From contig QFQM01000114.1 of NCBI GenBank assembly GCA_003243255.1, forward strand, positions 1 to 13,756: 13,756 nt of DNA, written 5' to 3'. The position numbers and the translations under genes were made by a program. The notes beneath the pieces were generated by a model, which had not been told where the DNA came from, did not search any database, and was given only the letters and a program-made list of their open reading frames with translations. Shown in pieces: positions 7,377 to 13,371 of the stretch. The DNA comes from Flavobacterium psychrophilum. Its GTDB lineage: Bacteria > Bacteroidota > Bacteroidia > Flavobacteriales > Flavobacteriaceae. Numbering within the stretch: position 1 is the stretch's first letter; each line of letters begins with the position of its first letter.

Positions 7377-7408
7377 CAAATGTAATCCATTCCGGCATTC
7401 GAAGACAA
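7377..7408 (-). promoter_or_regulatory. Bacteroidota-type promoter for the candidate sRNA
   Basis: On the minus strand TTG (7406-7408) is separated by 21 nt from TACATTTG (7377-7384). This is an exact match to the Flavobacterium -33 TTG / -7 TAnnTTTG pattern, with spacing in the usual 17-23 range. It faces the terminator at 7276-7311 and no ORF. Confidence 0.65.
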
Positions 7409-7449
7409 TTTTACATATAGACATATAATAGACAAAAACTCTATTTTAA

Positions 7450-7491
7450 TACAAAAGCCCTGTTATTACTTAAAATAACAGGGCTTTTGTA
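7450..7491. terminator. Bidirectional terminator, 18-bp perfect inverted repeat
   Basis: ACAAAAGCCCTGTTATT (7451-7467) and its exact complement (7474-7490) flank a 6-nt loop; one more T-A pair extends the stem to 7450/7491. A GC-rich core with A/T-rich outer arms gives a U-rich 3' side on both strands. It lies 18 bp beyond the stop of the acidic-protein gene on the minus strand and insulates that unit from the sRNA promoter. Confidence 0.8.
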
Positions 7492-7509
7492 ATTATTAGA
7501 ACATATAAA

Positions 7510-7875
7510 TCAATAACGTTCGTTTGTTTCTTCAAAATCATCATCATCTGATGAGATAGATTGGTTCTGATCTTCATCAAGGTCGATATTATCATCCAGT
7601 AAATAGTCATCCTGATTAAAGGCATCAGAATTTTTACTGTTTCCTCCCATATCGTTCCATTGTCTTTTTCGGCTTTCGGAACTGAAATCTGTCTGATCTG
7701 AATTTATAGTTGGATCGTTTTCATGGGTATAAGTGATGCCGGGCTGCTCCATTGCCAGATATTTGTCGGTATCATCAATATCGTCAAAAAGTGGCTTATT
7801 TTTCGCTGATTCAGCTTTTTTAGAATGATTCTCAAATTCGTTGTTTGCGGTATTTTTGTTAGGATCTTTTTCCAT
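7510..7875 (-). CDS. Small, highly acidic, probably disordered hypothetical protein
   Basis: The 121-residue product starts MEKDPNKNTANNEFENHSKK. It is dominated by Asp, Glu, Asn, Ser and Gln, with long acidic stretches (DDYLLDDNIDLDEDQ and SSDDDDFEE near the C-terminus). No signal peptide, membrane helix or known domain is visible, and it is probably intrinsically disordered and cytoplasmic. The ATG at 7875 is preferred over the in-frame TTG three codons upstream. It follows the 64-residue gene by 12 bp and ends just before a strong terminator, so the two are probably one transcript. I do not recognise the family. The low-complexity composition makes it a weaker gene call than its neighbours, but the operon position and terminator support it. 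Confidence 0.6.
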   Translation of the reverse strand: MEKDPNKNTANNEFENHSKKAESAKNKPLFDDIDDTDKYLAMEQPGITYTHENDPTINSDQTDFSSESRKRQWNDMGGNSKNSDAFNQDDYLLDDNIDLDEDQNQSISSDDDDFEETNERY

Positions 7876-7887
7876 GACATTCAATTT

Positions 7888-8082
7888 TTAAAGTAATAAT
7901 ATCGTACTTATCTCATTAAACTTCAGAAGCATCAGGTTATTTTTCAAAAGATTAGCCAAAAGTAAACTGCATGATACTTCTTCATTCTGTTCTTTTTCAG
8001 CTAGAAACTGAGCGGCTGCTTTTTCATAAGAAAGCGCATTATATTCGTTTGCATTTTCAGTGTGTAGGATAATACGTTCCAT
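7888..8082 (-). CDS. Small hypothetical protein (64 aa)
   Basis: Reading from the ATG at 8082 gives 64 residues beginning MERIILHTENANEYNALSYEKAAAQFLAEKEQ, with a Leu-rich second half (CSLLLANLLKNNLMLLKF) that could form an amphipathic helix. The same frame is open further upstream to 8217, but that part has no ATG near its head and an unusual basic/hydrophobic composition. I therefore take it as untranslated leader. No domain is recognised. The gene lies 12 bp upstream of the acidic-protein gene on the same strand, consistent with a two-gene unit ending at the terminator at 7450-7491. No confident promoter was found in 8083-8273. Confidence 0.5.
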   Translation of the reverse strand: MERIILHTENANEYNALSYEKAAAQFLAEKEQNEEVSCSLLLANLLKNNLMLLKFNEISTILLL

Positions 8083-8273
8083 GATATGATGTTTTAAGGT
8101 GGTATAGCTTTTTTTGGATATTCTAAAGTTACTTACAAAAATTGTAATTATTGTATAAGGCTGTATTAAATTAAAGCCAATTTCTTTATGCTGCAAGTTT
8201 TTTCGGCGAACCGGCATTTAACTGGTGTCAATAACAGATTTACGATAAAATTTACCGAAGCATAACTGTTTCG
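8083..8273. other. Intergenic stretch between the helicase and the 64-residue gene
   Basis: About 190 bases with no supported gene. The minus strand has an open extension of the 64-residue frame and a near match to the -7 box (AATTTTTG on the minus strand, around 8134-8141) without a correctly spaced TTG. No clear terminator hairpin follows the helicase stop. Confidence 0.4.
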
Positions 8274-9797
8274 TTATTCATCAGAATGGAATTGATAAAA
8301 AATACTTCCTATCATAACTCCAAGCCTATTTTTATAATCTTCAATCAGCCATTCGCGATAATTTTTTGTAGTCTTAGCTAATAGCTTGGCATAATGTTTT
8401 ACACGATATTCTATATCAGGATCAAGCAATCTGGCCAGTTTTCGTGCTTCAGGTATTGTTTCTGAATTTTCAATACACATAATAGCATGCTGACGTATTG
8501 ATTTATCAATAACCGCTTTGGGTTTATGCCTTTGTTCCGCAGCAAGACGAAATTCTTCTTCAACATCAAAAGAAATATCTGTGCTCTTGGCAAATCTTTC
8601 CCTCACTTCATCAGGCATACTGTACGTATGATAACTTTCTATTTCAGCATCAGTTCTTATGTTTTCAAGGAACTGTTCGGGATGCTTAAATATGTACTGC
8701 CAGTCAACAGGGTCACTCCATAATCCGAAACGCTGAGCGTTATTACCAAGATCAATAACCGTAAAAATGTCTTTATTAGGAAGCTTGCGCGAACCACGTC
8801 CTATCATCTGAAAATACAACGTCAGGGATCTTGTGGCTCTGTTAAGTATAATAGCCTCTACTGTAGGTTCGTCAAAACCTGTTGTAAGGATGGAAACCGA
8901 AGTAAGAATGGCATCAGGTGTTTTCTTGAACCAGGAAAGTATCTTTTTACGCTCAATTTCAGGTGTCTTATTATCAAGATGTTTGATAGGCAGTCCGGCA
9001 GCCTTGAAGGTTTCATATACATATAATGATGTATTGATACCATTATTAAAAATTAATGTCTTTTTGCCCTGAGCTCGTGACACATAAGACTGTAACAATA
9101 AGTCCTGCATTGCAGTACGTGAATACAATTCGTCAGATGAACTTACGGTATAGTCACCATTAATCCCCAGCTTAAGAGAAGTCAGTTCTACATCATAGCC
9201 AAACATTTGGGCATTCGCCAAAAAGCCTTTATTGATGAGAGATTGTATAGGTTCTCCAACTATAAGTTCTCCATAGGTCTCATACATTGGTAGTTCTATA
9301 TTAGAACTTAACGGAGTAGCCGTAACACCCAGAAACAAAGAGTTTTTAAAAAATGTAAACAGTTTACGGAAAGAATTATAATGCGCCTCATCTACAATAA
9401 CGAGCCCCACATAATCCATATGGAACTTCTTATCCTTAAGGCGATTATTCAGTGTTTCAACCATTGCCACATAACAGGAATAATCGTTGTTTTCCGGCAG
9501 GTCTTTTACGTTACTGTCTATAATGGTATTTTTTACACCAAAGCTTTTCAGCATTTGTGAAGTCTGCTTACTAAGCTCAATCCTGTGCGTAAGTACAAGT
9601 ACCTTACGTTGGTATTTTTCGATAAAACGACGTGCTATCTCAGAGAATATAACAGTCTTACCTCCTCCTGTAGGCAGCTGGTACAAAAGATGGAAGTTAT
9701 TAGGTTTTCCCTCAAACTTCTCAAATATTGCATCTATGTCGTCTTTCTGATAGTGGTACAGCTCTTTCCTGTCCTCAACATTTTCGTCTCTTTCCAT
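8274..9797 (-). CDS. SF2 DEAD/DEAH-box helicase, RadD/SSL2-like
   Basis: This 507-residue protein (from ATG 9797) has a full set of superfamily 2 helicase motifs. They are YHYQKDDI near the N-terminus, Walker A PTGGGKT (42-48), Ia VLVLTHRIEL, Walker B DEAH (136-139), TATP (159-162), VSILTTGFDEP (motif V region, about 301-311) and QMIGRGSR (330-337) with the arginine finger. The layout and the motif V-VI sequence resemble E. coli RadD (YejH), a DNA-repair helicase. The roughly 150 residues after motif VI are helical and unrecognised, with no visible nuclease or zinc-finger signature. A GTG 13 codons upstream is possible, but a TATTTTTG box at 9815-9822 lies between it and the ATG and would place the transcript start after the GTG. 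Divergent from endonuclease V. Role inferred: repair or branched-DNA processing. Confidence 0.83.
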   Translation of the reverse strand: MERDENVEDRKELYHYQKDDIDAIFEKFEGKPNNFHLLYQLPTGGGKTVIFSEIARRFIEKYQRKVLVLTHRIELSKQTSQMLKSFGVKNTIIDSNVKDLPENNDYSCYVAMVETLNNRLKDKKFHMDYVGLVIVDEAHYNSFRKLFTFFKNSLFLGVTATPLSSNIELPMYETYGELIVGEPIQSLINKGFLANAQMFGYDVELTSLKLGINGDYTVSSSDELYSRTAMQDLLLQSYVSRAQGKKTLIFNNGINTSLYVYETFKAAGLPIKHLDNKTPEIERKKILSWFKKTPDAILTSVSILTTGFDEPTVEAIILNRATRSLTLYFQMIGRGSRKLPNKDIFTVIDLGNNAQRFGLWSDPVDWQYIFKHPEQFLENIRTDAEIESYHTYSMPDEVRERFAKSTDISFDVEEEFRLAAEQRHKPKAVIDKSIRQHAIMCIENSETIPEARKLARLLDPDIEYRVKHYAKLLAKTTKNYREWLIEDYKNRLGVMIGSIFYQFHSDE

Positions 9798-9814
9798 GTA
9801 GGTATGATAATTTC

Positions 9815-9822
9815 CAAAAATA
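9815..9822 (-). promoter_or_regulatory. Possible -7 box upstream of the helicase gene
   Basis: The minus strand reads TATTTTTG, matching TAnnTTTG, 17 bp before the ATG at 9797. I see no TTG at the usual -33 distance, so this is a half-match only. It helps choose ATG 9797 over the upstream GTG. Confidence 0.35.
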
Positions 9823-9929
9823 TGGTATTTACTCACATTTTTCGTTATAGAAAATCATAATTCTTGCATCTTAATCAAAATTTAATGAAACATTGTGAAA
9901 AGGTATCATATAATCAGGGAGTTAATGAG

Positions 9930-9947
9930 TAAATTTGAAACAAGGAG
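9930..9947 (+). promoter_or_regulatory. Possible -7 box and Shine-Dalgarno site before endonuclease V
   Basis: TAAATTTG (9930-9937) matches the TAnnTTTG box, but no TTG is found at the -33 distance. AAGGAG (9942-9947) lies 8 nt before the ATG at 9956. It is the only good Shine-Dalgarno match noticed in the window and decides the start; the in-frame TTG at 9935 lies inside the -7 box. Confidence 0.45.
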
Positions 9948-9955
9948 TTTTTACC

Positions 9956-10672
9956 ATGTTAAATTACAATGATACTTCGCTTACTGAAGCAACTGAAATT
10001 CAAAATAACTTAAGGCATAGCGTGTCTTTAGTAACTGATATTCAAAGCATCACCACAATAGCCGGTGGTGATATTTCACATAATAAAGATACTGATGTAG
10101 TATATGCAGGCATTGTGGTATTGAGTTATCCCGATATGCAGCTTCTCTCCTATTCGCTGGTAATTTCCAGAACAACCTTCCCTTATGTACCCGGATTTCT
10201 TGGATTTAGGGAAGTACCGGCATTATTAGAGGCATGGGAGCAACTGCCAACAAAACCTGATCTTATGATACTGGACGGACAAGGTGTAACCCATCCAAGA
10301 CGTATGGGTATCGCCTGTCATTTTGGAGTTTTGGCAAATCACCCTGCCATTGGCTGTGCCAAAAATATGCTTTATGGCAACTACAAACCTCTGGGACTGG
10401 AGAAGTTCAGCAGCAGCCCCATCATCAGCCAAAATGAACATATGGGATATGCTGTACGTACAAAAGATAATGTAAAACCCATTTACATCTCACCCGGACA
10501 CAAAGTATCAGTTGAAGACAGCATAAAATTCATGAAACCCTGTATATTGAAACACCGGATTCCCGAACCCACAAGGCTTGCTCATGAAAAAGTAAACCTT
10601 TTCAGGGTCGGAAAACTTAAAGAAGGATATCATACTGTTGATATTCAGCCTGATTTATTTTCGGGGTTTTAG
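9956..10672 (+). CDS. nfi: Endonuclease V (deoxyinosine 3' endonuclease)
   Basis: This 238-residue protein carries the endonuclease V active site. Asp39 lies in AGGDISH, the PYVPGFLGFREVPALL block contains Tyr77 and Glu86, Asp107 lies in DGQGVTHPRR, Lys136 in GCAKN, and His182 in GHKVS. These correspond to D35, Y80, E89, D110, K139 and H214 of the E. coli enzyme. The enzyme nicks DNA at the second phosphodiester bond 3' of deoxyinosine and starts repair of deaminated adenine. Start chosen at the ATG with the AAGGAG site. It is divergent from the RadD-like helicase. Its TAG stop abuts the stop of the convergent gene with no intervening base, and no terminator hairpin is seen there. Length and motifs are intact. 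Confidence 0.95.
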   Translation: MLNYNDTSLTEATEIQNNLRHSVSLVTDIQSITTIAGGDISHNKDTDVVYAGIVVLSYPDMQLLSYSLVISRTTFPYVPGFLGFREVPALLEAWEQLPTKPDLMILDGQGVTHPRRMGIACHFGVLANHPAIGCAKNMLYGNYKPLGLEKFSSSPIISQNEHMGYAVRTKDNVKPIYISPGHKVSVEDSIKFMKPCILKHRIPEPTRLAHEKVNLFRVGKLKEGYHTVDIQPDLFSGF

Positions 10673-11185
10673 CTATTCAAAATTATCCCAGATCCTTTCA
10701 AACTCCTTACGGTTTTCCCAATATTGGCGATTCACTTCATCATTTATTTTAGCTATTCGCTCTTTAAAATCAGAAATCATTCCGTTTGCACTAACATATT
10801 CTACAACCTGCTTATAGGAATTAAGAATGCTTTTATAAAATGTTGAAGAACTGAATTCCTTTCTTTCAGAATAGGTTTGCGCAATCTCTATATTATAAAG
10901 CATCACATCAGCCACTACATAAGGATCCACTCCTATTGTCAAAAAGTGCTTTATGTATTTCTGTGCTGTAGAACGACGTAACTTAGGACGCTTTCCTTTT
11001 ATAGGGAAATACTCATTTGCAATTTTAACCTTAGCTTCCTGCTCCAGCTTATCTTCTTTTGGATTGAATATAAAATCGTAGTACGTTTTCACTTCACCAA
11101 ACTTTTCGTACAGCGATAGCAATTGTTCTTCTAATTCTTCTTTTGGCAATGATGCCAGGTACTTTTTTAGGTCTCGTTTACTCAT
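10673..11185 (-). CDS. DUF6155-like conserved hypothetical protein
   Basis: The product has 170 residues, starting MSKRDLKKYLASLPKEELEEQLLSLYEKF. It contains FNPKEDKLEQEAKVKIANEYFP, GKRPKLRRSTAQKYIKHF, and GVDPYVVADVMLYNIEIAQTY. It looks all-helical and charged, without signal peptide or membrane segment. From memory it resembles flavobacterial proteins labelled DUF6155; the function is unknown and the name is tentative. The ATG at 11185 is chosen because the upstream in-frame TTG (11194) lies inside the -7 promoter box. That promoter predicts a start only one to three bases before the ATG, so the mRNA is probably leaderless or nearly so. It converges on endonuclease V; the two stop codons together form TAGCTA. 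Confidence 0.75.
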   Translation of the reverse strand: MSKRDLKKYLASLPKEELEEQLLSLYEKFGEVKTYYDFIFNPKEDKLEQEAKVKIANEYFPIKGKRPKLRRSTAQKYIKHFLTIGVDPYVVADVMLYNIEIAQTYSERKEFSSSTFYKSILNSYKQVVEYVSANGMISDFKERIAKINDEVNRQYWENRKEFERIWDNFE

Positions 11186-11191
11186 CGTTAT

Positions 11192-11222
11192 CAAAAATAA
11201 GCCTTAATTTTGCTAACAGCAA
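11192..11222 (-). promoter_or_regulatory. Promoter of the DUF6155-like gene
   Basis: On the minus strand TTG (11220-11222), a 20-nt spacer and TATTTTTG (11192-11199) match the Bacteroidota consensus fully. The expected start lies near 11186-11188, immediately before the ATG at 11185. Confidence 0.65.
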
Positions 11223-11241
11223 TAAAATCTGAAAAAGAGTA

Positions 11242-11270
11242 TTGGAAAACTAGATAAAATAGTATTTTTG
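11242..11270 (+). promoter_or_regulatory. Promoter of the 123-residue gene
   Basis: TTG (11242-11244), an 18-nt spacer and TATTTTTG (11263-11270) match the Bacteroidota -33/-7 consensus. The predicted leader to the GTG start at 11311 is about 35 nt. Confidence 0.65.
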
Positions 11271-11310
11271 CAATCCTTTTAAACAAAGTCAAAACTAAAT
11301 AACTTTTACT

Positions 11311-11682
11311 GTGGAAAATCCGAGTGCACAAAAACTGATCAACAAAATACAGCTGGACCTTTTCAAAAAAGGTTTTGATGCAGAAATACTAATTGCAGAT
11401 CTGAAAAAATTACGCGAATATTCCCTTGAAGAGCAAAATCCGGTACTTACTAAAGCGCTTCGCCTTACATATGAGCACCTTGAAGCTAACGGAGCTTTTC
11501 TTATCCCTATTCCGGACGATGAGCCTGTAGATGAAGATACCGAACTGGTAACTGAGGCTAACAACAGTAATGAGAACAATCTTGAAAGTCTTGAATACCT
11601 TATTTCATTATTTGGTGATCTTGGTAAAAAGAACAATCTTCTTGACCTTAGAGAATACAACAAAGCATTTTTAGCGTTCTAA
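11311..11682 (+). CDS. Conserved-looking small hypothetical protein (123 aa, GTG start)
   Basis: The protein begins MENPSAQKLINKIQLDLFKKGFDAEILIADLKKLREYSLEEQNPVLTKALRLTYEHLEANGAFLIPIPDDEP. It has two predicted helices, an acidic linker (EPVDEDTELVTE, about residues 71-82) and a C-terminal helical segment LESLEYLISLFGDLGKKNNLLDLREYNKAF. No signal peptide or membrane helix is present. It resembles small hypothetical proteins of flavobacteria, but I cannot name a family. The start is GTG at 11311; there is no nearby in-frame ATG, and the residues after it look like a natural N-terminus. It has its own promoter upstream and an intrinsic terminator 25 bp after its stop, so it is a monocistronic unit. 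Function unknown. Confidence 0.8.
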   Translation: MENPSAQKLINKIQLDLFKKGFDAEILIADLKKLREYSLEEQNPVLTKALRLTYEHLEANGAFLIPIPDDEPVDEDTELVTEANNSNENNLESLEYLISLFGDLGKKNNLLDLREYNKAFLAF

Positions 11683-11706
11683 ATAATACCCTTAGTTATA
11701 TAATAC

Positions 11707-11738
11707 AAAAGCTGTTTGATTACCAAACAGCTTTTTTT
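11707..11738 (+). terminator. Rho-independent terminator
   Basis: AAAAGCTGTTTG (11707-11718) and CAAACAGCTTTT (11724-11735) form a perfect 12-bp stem with a 5-nt loop and a run of seven T at 11732-11738. It closes the 123-residue gene. Confidence 0.85.
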
Positions 11739-11765
11739 ATTGTTGTAAAAGAATTACCTTATTTT

Positions 11766-11800
11766 TTGTTTTTCTGCCTAAAGCGTATGCCCTACATTTG
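11766..11800 (+). promoter_or_regulatory. Promoter of the DUF3817 / MscS unit
   Basis: TACATTTG (11793-11800) matches the -7 box; TTG (11766-11768) lies 24 nt upstream, one base longer than the usual spacing. It sits between the preceding terminator and the ATG at 11825, giving a leader of about 20 nt. Confidence 0.55.
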
Positions 11801-11824
11801 CAGTATTACAATTAACCTCTCTGT

Positions 11825-12118
11825 ATGACACGTTTATTTAAAATCATCGCTACCCTTGAGGGTATTTCTCTTTTAGCTTTATTGTTTGTTGCTATGCCAT
11901 TAAAATATATTTGGAACATGCCGGAGTATGTTCGCGTTGTAGGTATGGCACACGGGCTGCTTTTCATTGTTTATATCATTATTGCAAGCATGCTGAAATC
12001 CGAACTCAAGTGGCCTTTCGGTAAATACCTTATTATTTGCCTGGCTTCGGTAATACCATTTGGTACATTTTATATTGAATACAAGTATTTCAAAAACACC
12101 GAAAACGAAAATTCATAA
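11825..12118 (+). CDS. DUF3817-like small integral membrane protein
   Basis: This 97-residue protein starts MTRLFKIIATLEGISLLALLFVAMPLKY and has three likely membrane helices at about residues 5-25, 38-58 and 67-86. Conserved-looking features are the EG in helix 1 (LEGISLL), GMAHGLLF at the start of helix 2, and SVIPFGTFYIE at the end of helix 3. These fit DUF3817, a family of about 100-residue inner-membrane proteins of unknown function, some of which are annotated YdzA-like. Only 8 bp separate it from the MscS-type channel gene, so the two are probably co-transcribed. A link to membrane tension or ion balance is guilt by association only. Confidence 0.85.
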   Translation: MTRLFKIIATLEGISLLALLFVAMPLKYIWNMPEYVRVVGMAHGLLFIVYIIIASMLKSELKWPFGKYLIICLASVIPFGTFYIEYKYFKNTENENS

Positions 12119-12126
12119 TTGTATAA

Positions 12127-13371
12127 ATGGATATATTTAACTGGGCATACAACTTACTAAAAGGCATTGGCCTTGGTCATGTTACGGCTATATACATAAA
12201 CCTGATAATAAATATTATTATCATAGGTGTACTGGCTTATGTTATAGACAAAATTGCCAAAAGAGTATTTGTTCTCGGCTTTATTATTTTAGCGCGAAGC
12301 ACCAAAACCTCTTTTGACGATTTTTTGGTACGTAACAAAACCTCAAAGTTTATTGCCCATTTAATTCCGCTTTATTTCATTTATAAAACAGCGCCTATTG
12401 CTTTAAAGGATTTTACCTACTGGGAGTATATATTCTCAAAGGGTATCACCACTTGTATAATCCTTATCAGCCTTTGGATTGCCCGAAGCATCTTTAATGC
12501 CTGGGGTGATTACCTGAAGCAAAAACCGGATTATAACGACAAACCTATCGATAGCTACGTACAGGTAGTGATGCTTATATTATGGATTTTTGGGATGACA
12601 ACCATAATCCTGATGCTTTTTGATATCAAAATGGATAAGCTATTAGCTACATTCGGAGCTATTTCTGCGATCGTAATTATTGTATTCAAAGATACCATAC
12701 TTGGGGTTGTTGCCAGTATACAGGTTACTGTAAACGACATTGTACGCATTGGTGACTGGATAACTATCGAAAAATTTGGTGCGGATGGTGATGTGATTGA
12801 AATAAATCTTGCTACTGTTAAAGTCAAGAATTTTGACAACACAACAACTACAGTTCCTACCTACAGCCTTATTTCCGATTCATTTAAAAACTGGAGAGGA
12901 ATGCAGACTTCTCCCGGCAGAAGGATCAAGCGCCATATTCTAATCAAGGCGAATACTGTGCGATTCGTTCATAAAGACGAATTGGCAGAATTCAAAAAAA
13001 TACATTTAGTTTCCGGCTATATTGAGCAAAGGCAACATGACATTGACCGTTATAACGAACAAAACGGCATCGATAAATCGTTATCAATAAACGGACGAAA
13101 TCTAACCAATCTGGGAATTTTCAGGAAGTATATCAATAACTACATTGAAACACATCCGGGAGCCAATAAAGAAATGACCATTATGTGTCGTCATTTACAG
13201 CCTACAGAAAAAGGGATCCCTATTGAGATTTACCTCTTTACATCTGATAAACGCTGGATAAACCATGAATATATCATGGCCGACATCTTTGACCACATTA
13301 TCGCTTCTGTGGCCTATTTTGACCTTGAAATATTCGAATTGCCTTCCGGTAAAGGCTACATTGATGCTTAA
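12127..13371 (+). CDS. ybdG: MscS-family mechanosensitive channel, YbdG type
   Basis: This 414-residue protein is almost the length of E. coli YbdG (415). Five hydrophobic segments are visible (about 20-41, 73-92, 103-122, 144-166, 172-200), the last being the pore-lining helix ATFGAISAIVIIVFKD. It is followed by the MscS beta domain with VNDIVRIGDWITIEKFGADGDVIEINLATVKVKNFDN and TVPTYSLISDSFKNW. The blocks KFGADGDVI and SLISDSFKNWRGM, and the following GRRIKR, are typical of YbdG rather than MscS proper. The channel should sit in the inner membrane and open under hypo-osmotic tension, with low or miniature conductance in YbdG. It follows the DUF3817 gene by 8 bp. Its TAA overlaps the minus-strand stop of the thioesterase gene by 4 bp (TTAA). 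Confidence 0.92.
   Translation: MDIFNWAYNLLKGIGLGHVTAIYINLIINIIIIGVLAYVIDKIAKRVFVLGFIILARSTKTSFDDFLVRNKTSKFIAHLIPLYFIYKTAPIALKDFTYWEYIFSKGITTCIILISLWIARSIFNAWGDYLKQKPDYNDKPIDSYVQVVMLILWIFGMTTIILMLFDIKMDKLLATFGAISAIVIIVFKDTILGVVASIQVTVNDIVRIGDWITIEKFGADGDVIEINLATVKVKNFDNTTTTVPTYSLISDSFKNWRGMQTSPGRRIKRHILIKANTVRFVHKDELAEFKKIHLVSGYIEQRQHDIDRYNEQNGIDKSLSINGRNLTNLGIFRKYINNYIETHPGANKEMTIMCRHLQPTEKGIPIEIYLFTSDKRWINHEYIMADIFDHIIASVAYFDLEIFELPSGKGYIDA

Noticed and set aside
8083..8217. N-terminal extension of the 64-residue protein to 109 residues
   Set aside because: No ATG heads the extension, its composition differs from the rest, and the ATG at 8082 gives a natural start.
9798..9836. GTG start for the helicase 13 codons upstream of the ATG
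   Set aside because: A TATTTTTG -7 box lies between the two, and the ATG product begins at the usual distance from the YQ motif.
8274..10672. Helicase plus nuclease as an anti-phage defence system
   Set aside because: The genes are divergent, the nuclease is a standard housekeeping endonuclease V, and no methylase, sensor or mobile-element gene lies nearby.
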